64,000 bases of DNA from Sthenelais limicola (taxonomy: Eukaryota > Annelida > Polychaeta > Phyllodocida > Sigalionidae), in assembly GCA_942159475.1 (NCBI GenBank), contig OW804095.1, forward strand, positions 65,004,773-65,068,772, given 5' to 3'. This document shows positions 23,301 through 35,200 of this stretch, piece by piece. The first letter of the stretch is position 1, and each line of letters starts with the position of its first letter. Both the position numbers and the translations under genes were made by a program. The notes under the pieces are model-generated. The model had not been told where the DNA came from and ran no database searches. It saw only the letters and a program-made list of their open reading frames with translations.

Positions 23301-24345
23301 AACTTTATCTATTTGTTCCTTAAGAAACAATTAGCTTTTAAGGAGCAGTGTCTCAACGAGATTGAGTAAAGGTCCCCAAAAAGGATATATCATTCGATAA
23401 ATTGATCCCCTGTCAACCAATTACACCCAGAGAAATGACTTCGCTGTATTGTTTCAAACTTTAATCGATTAGAAATAAACTATTCTCAAGTTTCGAGATC
23501 AGTCAGTGGCCCGGGTCATGGTGTTATTAGATTCTTAGGACACCACACAATGAATGTAAAGGATAACCTTCCTGCGATTCGAAACGAGCTCAATAAGTAG
23601 GCACACAGGACCTTGGGCGCCATGCTTATACCCATGGAATATCCATCAGGGAGCTTGTAATTTTTCTATTACATCGTCTCGCAACCTTGTCCACCAATAG
23701 CTCAAAACTTAACCCAGGATCAATACAAGGGTGAAGGAATTGCTCCCATGTCTAAGGCAGGTCAGAAGGGTAAGTTTCAAAGTTATAGCTGAAGACTTAT
23801 GGTTCGACTAGGTAATAGAGTGCACCGACACAGTCTTTGTATCATATTTCTCTTTTTAGCCAAAGCTGCCAGTGTGTGTAGGATTTTTTTTTTATACAAA
23901 GGACAGAGCTGATACGGTTATGTGCATATATAGGAATACTTATACGTGTACACATACATTATCCAAATTGTACTATCCTCTAGGGGTGAATAATTTATCT
24001 TGGGGATAAGGTGAATGACCTGTTTATCTTAATAATTGGTGTACGTTCAATAGGCTGCGGGCCATTGTCAGCATTCTCATAACGGTTTGATAAACGTTGC
24101 CGTAGATTTGCGTTGCCATGTGGTGACCTCTTACACCTAAATCAATGAACATTATAAATGAAGGCTAATGTTCACATGGAATATAATAAAATTTTCGATT
24201 TGTGTTGAAGTGTATGTGAGGGAAGTAAAATCTACCTAGTTAATGTTAGCTTGCTACAAAAAACAATCAATGTCCACTAGTCTATTCTTGGAGACAATTC
24301 TGTTATTCTGTTCGGTAAAACAATATTAAAGAGTGTGTAAGTGTC
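20380..24345. other. Non-coding stretch
   Basis: No gene supported. Minor local structure only: an inverted pair ATTACCTTGAGG / TTCAAGGTAAT (about 21359-21429), GTGTGGGAAGGG-type short repeats near 21848-21892, and a GGTGCCCAAGGGGCACC hairpin near 22950. Confidence 0.55.
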
Positions 24346-24650
24346 ATGGCCACCATGAGCAGGAAAGGCACGCTCTCCTACCAGTGCTCCCATATGCTCA
24401 GCATTAAGAGCCTAATATTATATTGACTCTCTTCATCGCCCAATCAAAGGTTACATTTTTTTGGTGGTCATAATTGCAATATATATAGACTTTGGCACTA
24501 TAGATGGATATCTAGTCGTCAGAATTTTTCCGGTCTCTTGAAGTGATGAAATAACAGATAATAATTATGCTCGCAATGCTGAGCCTATGGGTGTTTTTGC
24601 TTTCAGTCCGGAACTGGTAGGAGTGCGTGCCTTACTCTTTCATGGCGATG
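24346..24650. mobile_element. 305-bp imperfect terminal-inverted-repeat element
   Basis: Both ends carry long imperfect inverted repeats of about 80 bp. The left AAGGCACGCTCTCCTACCAGT block is mirrored by ACTGGTAGGAGTGCGTGCCTT on the right. The left CCCATATGCTCAGCATTAAGAG block is mirrored by CGCAATGCTGAGCCTATGGG. The order is preserved. There is no coding capacity. Divergence between arms suggests an old insertion. Confidence 0.65.
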
Positions 24651-25476
24651 TTGGTTGGTGGTGGGTGAGCTGGTTGTTTTACGCCCCTAGCAACACATTG
24701 TAGGTTATATCAAGGGCGACCTTACAGTTACACGCCCTATTAACTTTACTCTCACCTACTATTAAATTCGAAAGTCGCTTCCAAAGATAATAAACCCCAG
24801 TGAGGGCTTCCATGTAATGGAATTGAATATTGTCAAACATTTGTGCATAACACTTCCTTCGATTGTATGTTATTGACACCATATATCCATATGCTAGAGA
24901 AATGAGCTCCATTCAGCAGTCGATGCCCACCTTTGTATCACGTATCAACGAAAAGGGAAAAACACTTTTAATAATACCCTATAATACCAATCATGGAATG
25001 TAACCTGCGACAGTGGGAGCATTTTTTTGATGGGCCGCTTATAAAATACAAAATTTGATACAACTCAGCAACACTTAGATCGTAAAACAGAGTTTGGTTA
25101 TGAAAACCATCCACGTAAATATGAAACGGTTTTATTATCTTTATGAGAGTAATGAGGAAAGCTGAGAAGCGTATTGTAAAGGTAAATTGAAAATAACCCA
25201 CAGCGGAGCGATGATATGCAGAACATTATAGGTTATAATTGATGAATATTGTTCCGTTGAAATAATATGCAACTTGACGCTGTGCTTTTATAAACTATGT
25301 TCCTCTGGGTTCAATCCTGGTGTACATACGTATATGTCACTATATCCCCATGGTACAACAGTCTATTATTACTATGGTGTTGACTTTGAACACAAGACTC
25401 CTAGGAGTTCTGTGATCTTCATAAACCAAATCTACCTGTCATCTAGTTGTACATACAAACATTCAGGTGACTGGCT
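24651..25476. other. Non-coding stretch before LINE tail
   Basis: Nothing recognisable. Open frames here are short and translate to random-looking sequence. Confidence 0.5.
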
Positions 25477-27238
25477 ATTAAGATTAAGATTAAGATACTT
25501 TTATTTTCGATCATGTCGCTTCCAGAGGGCGTGACTCCGGCTAAGGGAGGTTTACAAGCCTTCTGATACTTACAGTATTTAATTAACAGTGGACAATACC
25601 CCAGTCGTCATGGACGAAAGGGGCTCACTGTTCTTTTGCATTGGTGATTTCATTTACAATAATATAATAAGTATAATGCGCAGTAGATCTCAAGTTTTCG
25701 AAAGTATCTCAGTTCTCTTAACATCATTTTTGTTGTAACATTTTGTTTGTGAAGTATTGTGGCTTATGGCTTTATTTGTTCAATGAAGTGTTGGTCTGAC
25801 CATATTAGTGTTCTCTTCGCCATTACTTTAAATACCTTGGGGTCCTGTACTTCATGAGCCATGGTTTGTAGGGAATTCCAGGAGTAGGGTATTCTATGTA
25901 GTATCAACTTTCTTATCTGTTCATTTCTTGGTATAACTTGTTTTAATGGTTTTCTACCTCTTGCAAAATGTCTCGTAGTTAAATTTCTTATATCTATAAA
26001 TCTTGGAATTCTCGACAGTGCATGGCCCGCCTGCAATAAATGCAACCTTCTTCTATGTTTTAATGTCATCAGGTTTTTCTTAATGTGTATATTGTCAACA
26101 TTGGTCCTGGATGGAAGTCCATAAATCTTTCGGAGTATTTTATTTTGTATTATCTGTAGTCTGTTGGTGTTTGTGGTGGCATGTGAATCATGGAAAATAT
26201 CTGTTTGATCAATTAGTGGTAATATCATAACTTTATAAATCAGTAACATTGTATCTTGAGGAATTTTTCCTCTTAATTTTGATATCTGCCAGCATTTATG
26301 ATTCATCGTATTGATTAATTTATTTACTGCAGATTTAAATTTTAAATTCCGTTCTATGTCTACTCCTAGGTACTTGTATGTATTTACTTCTTCTATTATA
26401 TTTCCATCCAAGCTCAATGTGAGTTCGTCTGATTGGGGTTACTCACCATTTGCCCACCTCGACCTCATGTTTTGGTTTCCAAAGAATGTTTGAATTTTAG
26501 ATTTATCGTAGTTTATTGATATCTTATTAATTTTACACCAATATATCATGGCACTTAGATCCTGTTGAAGCCATCTTGTGGCTTCTAGGACATTTGTGTC
26601 TGATGCGTATATTATGGTGTCGTCTGCGAATAATTGTATTTTTGATTTTTTTATGAATTTTGGCATGTCATTAATGTAAATACTGAATAATAGTGGGCCT
26701 AATGTTGTGCCTTGTGGTACTCCACATGAGATTAATTTCGTTTTTGATGTTAATTTATTAATTTCTACTCTTTGGTATCTTTCTGATAAATAATTTTTGA
26801 TCCAGTCTAATTCTCTATTTTTTATCCCTATTTTATCCAATTTCTCTATGAGTCTCATGTGGTTTACTGTATCGAATGCTTTTCTGAAGTCGAGGTAGGC
26901 AGCCCTTGTTACCCTATTTTCATTCATATTAAGATATACATCCATTAAATAGTTCATTAGGGCATCTTTGGTTGAGCGACCTCGCCTAAACCCATATTGA
27001 TAATCAAACAATAAGTTGTTATTTTCTAAGTAACCTGTGATTTGTTTATGCATTGCTTTTTCTAGCAATTTTGCAGGCAATGTTATTGATGATACTGGCC
27101 TATAATTACTGGGATTTGTGGTGAGACCAGCCTTATAGAGTGCAGTTACCTTAGATTGTTTCCATTCAATTGGTATTGATCCTTTTTCGTATGTCAGGTT
27201 TATTATATTATATTTTTCATCACAAAGTATTCTCTATT
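25477..27238 (-). mobile_element. 5'-truncated LINE (Jockey/CR1/L2-like)
   Basis: A minus-strand non-LTR retrotransposon. Its 3' end (left in window) terminates in a hexamer tail, ATTAAG repeated about three times on the plus strand at 25478-25495, just past a short 3' UTR. Short tandem tails of this kind, rather than poly(A), are usual for L2/CR1-group LINEs. The 5' end stops abruptly inside the RT at about 27238, the typical product of incomplete reverse transcription. The endonuclease and ORF1 are missing. No clear target duplication was found. Confidence 0.85.
25764..27235 (-). pseudogene. LINE reverse transcriptase, truncated with one frameshift
   Basis: Read on the minus strand, the first frame (27235 down to about 26440) enters in the middle of the RT fingers: IPIEWKQSKVTALYKAG, NPSNYRPVSSITLPAKLLEK, then QYGFRRGRST, motif A AYLDFRKAFDTV, motif B SCGVPQGTTLGPLLF and the catalytic box LFADDTIIYASD. 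Near 26420-26440 the frame changes. The second frame (26417 down to the stop at 25764) continues with YKYLGVDIERNLKF, the LRGKIPQ segment and the LQIIQNKILRKIYG region typical of the C-terminal domain in this LINE group. The enzyme would prime on nicked target DNA, but the copy lacks its endonuclease and is dead. No ATG belongs to it. Clade is not resolved beyond the Jockey/CR1/L2 assemblage. Confidence 0.9.
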
Positions 27239-28903
27239 TTTACTTAACAAGTAATCATGTATACATGTATATTTGAACCATAATATACCTTTACCAGCAG
27301 AATAAATACTTCTCACATGGACGACGCCTATCGGTGGGCCATTCTTCTTCAGCTATAAAAACATAGTAGAAAATAAACGAAGCATTGTTGTGTGGCGATA
27401 TATATCAGGTTGCTTGGGCTTGGATTACAGCTTTTGGAGGAAAGCCCTACAGATGCGATGGGGAATATGGTCCAATCCAGGGACAATGACTGTTCCGAGT
27501 ATGCCCAAGAAGACGGAATTTCAGGGTTTACCCCCGATAGGCTGGACTGAGTAGAAACCTATTATGGATGGTTTTTGTTTTAGAGGACAACACAGATGAG
27601 AATATCCAAGCAACCGCTGCTCATTTGTGGCTAAAGAAACACTGTGCAGGCCACTCCTAAGGGTCGTAGAAAATGAGAAAGCGGAATTCTACTTGCCAAG
27701 TGGAGGTAGACCAAAGTAACTGACACGTTAATACAGACAATCAACAAAGCAGTGAGGGGCAGGTTATTCTTGTAAAGGATGAAGGATAGAAGAGAAAAGA
27801 GGAGGGGGTACGCTTTGGCATGCTGATAAATTACCTATAGTGATGGCAAAGGAAAGAGAGATGTATCGTGATAAATGTTTCCCTTGTATTGACACTAAAA
27901 TTGACATCCTGCCTATTATTCTATAGGATATTATGCGTTTTTTCACATGGCGGGAACGCTTTGTAGCTTTTTGAACAAGTTCTGCGTTGTTTAACAAACT
28001 TAAGTTTTCTCATAACTTCTAAACCAAATTTGGTCATAAGAAAATTCTTTTTATCACACGTACGCGGTCACATACATACTAAGCACATGGAATCTTGCCC
28101 ATTTTCTTATTAGTACATATAGAACCGGCTTCATGAAGGGTGCTAAGCATATCGTGTAATATTCATGTGAAAAGAAGAACTTTAATAGAAGATAGAACTA
28201 CTCTTTTCTCATGGCACAGAGAAATAGTTGTGTAACTTCAAACGCTGTTGGATTGTGTCATCTCTTGATACAGGGATAGGGAAGTCGTGTGAATTATCCC
28301 ACATGTTCCAGTGAGAAAGCAAGGCATGCTGATTTCCTTGTCATCTAGCTATCAATATATATTTGACCTGGGCGGAGAGCAAAGAAAATCCCATTTCGTA
28401 CCCCACTCATATGTGTTATTCACTCCAAGGCAAAGAAACTTGCCAAGCACACAGTGCATGATAGTGGGAATATTGTATATTATGACTAGTGTGTTCTGTG
28501 TCGCTAATGCATGGGAAAACGTCACAAGCTACATGACGAATCGGTTCTCTTTCTCTTCATTTCATTGCTGCTTCATTTGTTGACTTTTAGGCATGCAATC
28601 TCCCTTTAGGTCGTCGGCCACGGGTATATGTGGCATACTGGCTTGCTTTGAGCTCTCAGAGACGTCCATTCTAGGATGGCGATATCTGATTCAGAAATAC
28701 TTAAATGAATAAAGTAACTCTATAAGAGATAGACTGGTGTACACGACTTATTGCTTTCAGTGACTTTGGGGTTCAAAGTGAGGGCAATCTTTGTGGAACG
28801 TGACTTTATGCTCTTCCAACCGCTATTCGAGCCTCATAGAACTTTATAAAGTATCTTTATCGTATCCTTCATATGAATGACTAAAGAAATATAATATAAC
28901 GAC
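27239..28903. other. Non-coding stretch
   Basis: No gene, repeat or RNA gene could be supported between the LINE and the next inverted-repeat element. Confidence 0.5.
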
Positions 28904-29500
28904 TTAAGGATGACCGCGGGTATTTGCCAAAGTAAATAGATCAGCCTGATTTTTTCACACTTTGTACTCCAAATCATGCTGATTTCAAATATAATTTTTT
29001 TAAGGGGGGTCCCCAGACTAGATTTTTTGCTATTCCCGTTTGAAAACAAAAAGTTATTTAATTAATTTAATATGGCCGTCTATGGAGAAAAGGGCGTTTT
29101 TGAAACGTTTTATCCATTTTAAACCATAAATTGTAATTAGAGTTGGCTAATTTTTTAGTATATCATAGTTTAAGGGATATACTTTCTGAAAATAACAAGA
29201 AAACGGGTGGTCCCCAGATTACTTTAGGAGCTGGAGGCCCCCAAACTTGACAGTGCAGTGATTGAGAGCTGGACTAGCTTTGAATTTCATGTAAACAAGG
29301 TGGCTTACGGTGTTGTAAAACAATAACAAACAAGAAAAAAAACATATACTAATCTGTTCAAAAGTCAGAAGTGTTTCTTTTTAATAACTGAACATCACTA
29401 ACCTAAGAAATGATAAAAAAAATAAAAAATATCAACATGGTCAATGTCGTAAAATCCCCGCCGTTTTTGGCAACTGAGAAATACCCGCGATCATCCTTAA
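28904..29500. mobile_element. 597-bp element with TTAA-bearing inverted ends
   Basis: It starts TTAAGGATGACCGCGGGTATTT and ends with the reverse complement of TTAAGGATGATCGCGGGTATTT, one mismatch in 22 bp. TTAA at each tip would fit a piggyBac-type duplication, but TTAA is self-complementary and may be part of the terminal repeat itself. A GGTCCCCAGA motif recurs inside (about 29008 and 29210). No transposase is encoded. Confidence 0.7.
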
Positions 29501-31337
29501 ATGTAAATGTGCTCCATGACTATGAGTAGGTTTGTATGAAGTTCAACATCTATGGATTCAACGGTACGTTATTTATCATTTACCGCCGGTGTCATTATTC
29601 AACTATTATATATATATATATAATGGCCTTCAAATGTTCCGTTTTAGTTTATTAAAGATATTATGGAATGGATGTCTACTCTCAGAGTATAAATACTCAT
29701 TATTCCGTGGATTAGGATTCTCAATTTTTAGCAAAACGGACATTTATATTGTTACTGAATGTGAAAAGGCCTTCACTGTTAGATCGCCTTGTAACTCATG
29801 TACTAGTTTTAAAAGGCCACACGGATAGTCATGCGATCCCGTGCTCATAACCTGGGCGCTAAAGGATATTGCATCCAAATTACCAGGTCTTCTCCGTCCT
29901 TTGAAAATAGACCGACGTTAAATCTTTGAGCGCATTTAGGATTGCAAATGTCAAAAAGTATCTCATGCCAAGCTAATATGTACCACTGTAGACACAAATT
30001 GAACACAGCTGTTACAAGAAATGCAGTTATGTCGAGCGTCTTCGCCAATATCCACCCGAGTTGTCTAAAGGTGCAAGGTAGAAGCACAAGGAACCTTATC
30101 TTCACATAGGAGCTCTCATATCTGACATTTCCAGCGCATGACCACAAGCTCTGAAATTCACGAAATGTTTGTTTTTAAACGCATCCATACACCCTAAGGT
30201 GTTGCCAATGCAGATCGCGCTTATAATTATTGAAGCTCTTAATTCGCATAATAATAAGCCCTCCGCATATCATGTGAGAAATTATTTTGAAACGTGATAA
30301 TTGTGCATCATCAAAGCCCAGTTCAGCATATAACTTGTAGCCAAATATTTCACTAAATTCCCAAAACTGTGTCTTATCATAGAATATCACCGGCGGATCT
30401 TTCAAGTGGATGTAGAGTTTCTGCTTGAGGCAGTTGGAATGAATATGTGACAATGATCATAACGACATAGCCTAGAAATATGCAGTGCCGTGCTGGTTTG
30501 GGTTGTCACGCTACTTATCAATGGAGATGGCATTTATCAACGAAGAATGATTACACATAAGTATGGTTTCTAAAGTATATGGTGCCTGTGGATGTGGTAT
30601 AGATGATGAAGAAGACGTAGGAGTGTATACATATAAAATCATAGAGGAAAGACGAAGAAGAAAAGGGATGTGGCAGTTCACATACAACATAATAAACCAG
30701 CAATCAGTTCAAGGTCGGAGATAATTTTTTTACCACCAACTTGTTCACTTCAACAATTAGCGGGTTGGCTGGGTATTCAATGAACTTGAGTTTTAATCAA
30801 TTTGTCTTCAATTCCCCCGATATCGATCCATCCTCGTACAGTTCTGAAAAAAACCATCTTGCCCTTTTGAGGTGTTTTGCACGAGCATAAGGTAATCAGA
30901 GTAGAAAAACTACTGGAAAACAAAAAGTGACAACTGATAGGCTTTAAAGTGATTTATCCCTTTAGGGCCGGGGAGTCGACCTTTCTAGGATTGGGCGTTA
31001 GCTACGAGACAGATTACGTAGCAACATTCAAAAGCAAGTGTCGCACAACAGTGTTCCCGTACATCGGCAATGTAATCTATTCATGATTGATTGTTTCTAA
31101 CAGATCGTGAAGTGGGAAGTGTTCTTACATGCCCCGAGGCCAATACATGTGGCAAACAGATACAATCTAGATCCCTGACAAATGGAGAAAAGACGAAAGT
31201 GATATGACACCTGAAGCATGAATTTAATCGGAGTGAAGGCCACTCCCATGATTTACATCACTTAAGATAGTGCAGTCCGATGTATATTCCCAGCTGACGC
31301 ATAGGCAAATCGGGTATTTTGTTTGTTTATACATGAT
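29501..31337. other. Non-coding stretch
   Basis: A short (TA)n tract lies near 29607-29624. Several open frames of 90-100 codons exist on either strand, but none has recognisable motifs. Confidence 0.5.
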
Positions 31338-31379
31338 ATATTATATAATATATATATAATTCGAATACTAACACCATAA

Positions 31380-31500
31380 CCTCAAACTTCAGTATTTGCT
31401 GTTTTATTCTGGCATTTGTTGGTACATTTATAACACGACGTTTCGACCTGGTATGGTGGTCTTTTTCAGGTGATCAGGTGGTCTTCTTCAGGTGATATAT
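31380..31500 (-). mobile_element. Penelope-like terminal fragment with hammerhead-like core
   Basis: On the minus strand the segment reads CACCTGAAGAAGACCACC, a near-copy of it (CACCTGAAAAAGACCACC), then AGGTCGAAACGTCGTG and an AATAAAACAGC stretch. CCTGAAGAAG...CGAAACGTCG is a pattern I associate with the terminal regions of Penelope-like retroelements, some of which carry hammerhead ribozymes. Here CTGAAGA, a GACC/GGTC stem and GAAAC recall the ribozyme core, with position 7 changed and an extra base. No RT or GIY-YIG sequence is present. The family call is from memory of the motif and is uncertain. Confidence 0.4.
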
Positions 31501-33050
31501 ATAATTGTATCTATATTAAATATACGTGAATACGTACTCATGATACGAAAACTTACTTTTTGAATACATCACTGAAATTCAATTCTCGCAGTCCCGGTTA
31601 GCGATATTCGATCTAGCCGCCACCTATCTTTTTAATCTGGAAGTGTTCATGCAAGGCCATGGTGAAGGCAATCTTTATCCATTAAACATGCTATAGATTA
31701 ACAGCTTGATGCAAACATTCTTATCATGGAAATGACCTCTTCAGGTATAAGTCTAAATGACTGAGTTCTAAAAAGAAATGTATACTGATATCTATAAATG
31801 CCACTATTATTATTTCATTATTTGAATGAGATGAAATATAAAATCTTAGTAAATCAAAAAAGAATGTTCCTTGTCAAACTGTTTGAGGTAGAGCATCTAA
31901 CACAACTTCATCTGTATCAAGTCACAATAGGAGCTATTACATTTCATTGGCCAATTTCTTAATATTTACACAAGAACACAATACACTGATCCCTGTATCC
32001 TTTTGGAATGACGAATAATATGTGTTCCAGGGAAATGAGTCATAAGTCGCAAAAATGATATTTTTTCAAAGTGTTTATTTTACAAGATCACTTTATTGGA
32101 ATGTTTTGATTTTTGGGGGATTATTACCTATAGTTACGTCGATTGATGTATCAAATTTCAGCACAATGTATAATATATCCTTTCGTTTCAAAGGTCCTCA
32201 TATGGAGTATATTTATATATATATATAAGTATTTTTATTTCTCTTTCTACAATTACATCAAGGGTTTGGAGAAAAAGGTCCTCAAGTCAAACAATTTTGG
32301 TCTTCCCATGAGGCCATGGCATATTTTAACATAACTCATTACTTTTTAACACGCAATAATTCCCTTATACATTTACATACATTTTAACATCAATTAGTAA
32401 ATACAATACATGTAGTAGGCTAATTGCCCCAACAACCGGTAAATTAGAGAGATTATATTACCGCTCAGGTTAACATTAATGGATAGTTGTTATTTGATCA
32501 TTACCAATTTCATGGCTTAACGTAGTGTTATATTAAGTGACTTAGTTCATAATGTGTTTTGTCACATAACATAGTATCTTCCCCCTTATACTAGGTGGGC
32601 TCAAAGAATTAACAGTTTTTACAATTGGGTCATATACAGGATAAAGACATTCTTACTTACTCTTGTGTACGGCTACACTATTCTCTTGCTTATTCTATTC
32701 TTTTGCTTTTGCTTATTTCCCTACTTTAGTTACGTGTGTCTGATATATACATACATTCATTGAGTGGCACGTTTACACTCAAATTGTGGTCTAACTCACA
32801 TTTATATTGATTCCTGAAGTTTTATTAAAACTTGTGTAGTGTAACACCGTAATATTAATATTAATATTATTCCACCTGTATAACTCCTTATTTTCTTAGT
32901 TACCCCAAATATACTGAGAAAGAAGTCACATATACATCCAGAATTAGTTTCAACGATTCCTAAGGAATGTTGATATTATGTACATACAATTATGAGGTAT
33001 TTCTGGTTTCTAAACTTTATACATTTTAGTAAGGTGGTTAATTCCAGTGT
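31501..33050. other. Non-coding stretch, includes probable LINE 3' UTR
   Basis: The right part (perhaps 32850-33050) probably holds the 3' UTR of the minus-strand LINE whose stop codon is at 33051. A TAATAT triplication at about 32852-32870 might be its tail. The rest is AT-rich with a (TA)n tract near 32213-32226. Confidence 0.4.
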
Positions 33051-34158
33051 TTACTCTCCTTCTAAATCATTCAAGACATATTCATACTTCAAGAATCTCT
33101 TAAATTCCTTAATAGTTAACATATTTTGCGGCTCTGGGTCCAACTTGTTCCAAAGATACGGCACCATAGTTATGAATGATCTACCTATTTGGTTGGTTTT
33201 GGGGGTGACTGTTTTCAGTTTCTTGCCCCTTGCTAAGGACCTTAGGTTTATCTTTCTGTTATCAATGTTCACATTGTTTTGTGCCATGTTAAAGCCCCAT
33301 TCTAGTAGGTGGGCATTTCTTCTGGCCTCCATCCCAGGTAATTTTAAGTCTAACTGTGCCTGGTCAGTGTTCTCCCGCTTACCTTTTCTTTTTATTATTC
33401 TGATTGCCATATTTTGCACAGTCTGTACTTTTTTCAAATCGGTCTTTGTCCCTCCATCATAAATCATGTCCCCAAATTCAAGTAGTGGCCTAATGGCCAC
33501 TTTGTAAATATTCAGTAAGGTAGAATCATTAGCTGATTGTCTTAGTTGTGCTAGTTTCCGTACTTTGTCTTTGGCTGATCTAATTCGTATCTATATGTTG
33601 TTTAAAACTCAGTTTCCTGTCAATAGTTAGACCTAAATATTCATAAGTATCAGTGAAGTTGATTTCATTTTCACCTATATATAATTTATATAGGTTGTAA
33701 TCCGGCTTTACTCTTCTTCTATCAATAATCATAGCTTTGGTCTTTCTGGTATTTAGAGAGATTTTGTTCTCTCTACACCATACATCCATTCTATGTAGGT
33801 CTTCTTGCAGGTTTATATTTGCTTGTGTTAAGTTCTTGTCTGAGTTATAAATTACCGTGTCATCAGCAAAGAGTATGATTTTTGAGTTTTTTACCCATTT
33901 ATATAAGTCGTTCATATATATTTGGAACAAGAGTGGACCCAGGGCAGTTCCCTGAGGGACACCACATACTACCTCTTGGACACCAGAGCTTATGTTATTC
34001 ACACATACTGTCTGTTCTCTTTCCCTTAGGTAATCCTGGAACCAGTTTATTGTTTTATTCCCTATTCCTATATATTCTAGCTTATTTATGATTCTATCGT
34101 GACCTACCGTGTCGAAAGCTTTTTTTAGATCTATGTAGGTTAATGTAGTACCAATATA
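33051..34158 (-). pseudogene. LINE reverse transcriptase, C-terminal part (one frameshift)
   Basis: Minus-strand RT that begins abruptly at motif A (LTYIDLKKAFDTVGHDR, about 34150-34100). It then shows the NWFQDYLRER segment, motif B VCGVPQGTALGPLLF, and the catalytic box LFADDTVIYNSD, with the LINE-typical WCRENKISLNTRKTKAM and YEYLGLTID following. A single frame break lies near 33590 (the first frame ends just after KQHIDTN). The next frame resumes with RSAKDKVRKLAQLRQ and runs through AIRPLLEFGDMIYD to the stop at 33051. The C-terminal block contains IDNRKINLRSLA, shared exactly with a fragment near 54080. The upstream fingers of the RT are absent, replaced by unrelated DNA at 34159-34559. 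A defective Jockey/CR1-like element. Confidence 0.88.
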
Positions 34159-34559
34159 GGTAGACGTTAAGACGTTAGCATTACAGAGAAAGAGGGTCTG
34201 GACACTAAATCACAGATCGGGGTGTTAAAAATCGGAACGGACCTCTGTACTGCAACAAGAAAATGATGAACCAAAATGATCAAATGATGACTTTCTGAGG
34301 ATAAATACAATAAATAAGAAACAATATTGTCCATGCCCTGCCCCCCCCCCGACCCCCACCCACCCTCCCACCACATTAATTAAGCGCAGTCCAGCAGCAG
34401 CATGTGTGCGACGGCCATATAGTGTTATACTGCAATCACCGCGTTATCATGTTGCCGCGGCGACCGCGGTGATGGGATCGCATCACCACGAGTAACGCTT
34501 GCCGCTGTTTGCTTCCCGCGATGACTGCAGTGAATTTGCCGCGCTACAAACAGCAGTAT
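34159..34559. other. Foreign, G/C-skewed segment replacing the middle of a LINE
   Basis: About 400 bp between two halves of one LINE. It is unlike the LINE on either side: a poly-C/G patch (34341-34374) and a CpG-rich palindromic stretch (CCGCGGCGACCGCGG near 34455-34469; GGTGATGGGATCGCATCACC at 34468-34487). The RT fingers that should lie here are missing, so it is a replacement or insertion-deletion and not a clean insertion. No coding frame of interest. Confidence 0.6.
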
Positions 34560-35200
34560 AAACTGCAACATTGTGTGTCGGGAATGTCTTTTTCCTTGAC
34601 AGGTTCCAGCTCAAATTCTGGAATCTCTACACCTCGTTTACCATATCCATTTTTGCTTAATTCTAACAGTTCATTAATCTCCTCGTTTTCTTCCTCCTTA
34701 TTTGGAGGTACAATTTTTTGCGCAAGATTCTTGCCGATATTAGAAAAGAAATTATTAAAGATATCAGGGACCTCCTCTTCGTGTGCCAGATTCCCATCCT
34801 CAAGTTTAGTTTGTATTTTTGAGTGATTTTTAACTTTGTCAGGTGCTATTATTGGGTTAACTATTTCCCAAAACTTTTTGGGGTCGTTTCTATTTAAATT
34901 AATCTGTGTCCTTAAATATTCATTTTTCATCTTTATTATATCCGAATTCATTTTATTTCTGGCCATTTTTGCTTTGTTCCAATCTTCCGTATTATTAGTT
35001 TTCTTTGCTTTTGCAAAGAGTTTATCCCTGGTCCTTGACTGTTTCAACAGTTCTTTAGTATACCATGGGGGCCTTGATTTTACTTTATTGAGTTTTGTAA
35101 TCGGACACATTCTATTTAGAAAATGGTTTATTTTTGAGTAGAGTAGTTCCCAACATATATCTACATCTCTATTTTCGTAAAGTTCGGTCCAGTCTTCATT
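34560..35200 (-). pseudogene. LINE ORF2 linker between endonuclease and RT
   Basis: Minus-strand open frame upstream of the RT piece at 33051-34158, same orientation. From about 35190 it encodes DWTELYENRDVDICWELLYS, then the PPWYTKELLKQSRTRDKLF block typical of the endonuclease-RT linker of Jockey/CR1-like LINEs (the W-(Y/F)-x-x-E-L and RDKL signature). Next come NDPKKFWEIVNPII and the FNNFFSNIGKNLA segment, ending at about EPVKEKDIPD. The last residues of the open frame are read from the adjoining foreign segment. The endonuclease itself is missing, so the copy is 5'-truncated at about 35200. Confidence 0.85.

Noticed and set aside
33882..35141. Plus-strand open frames of 69-105 codons
   Set aside because: Antisense shadows of minus-strand LINE sequence.
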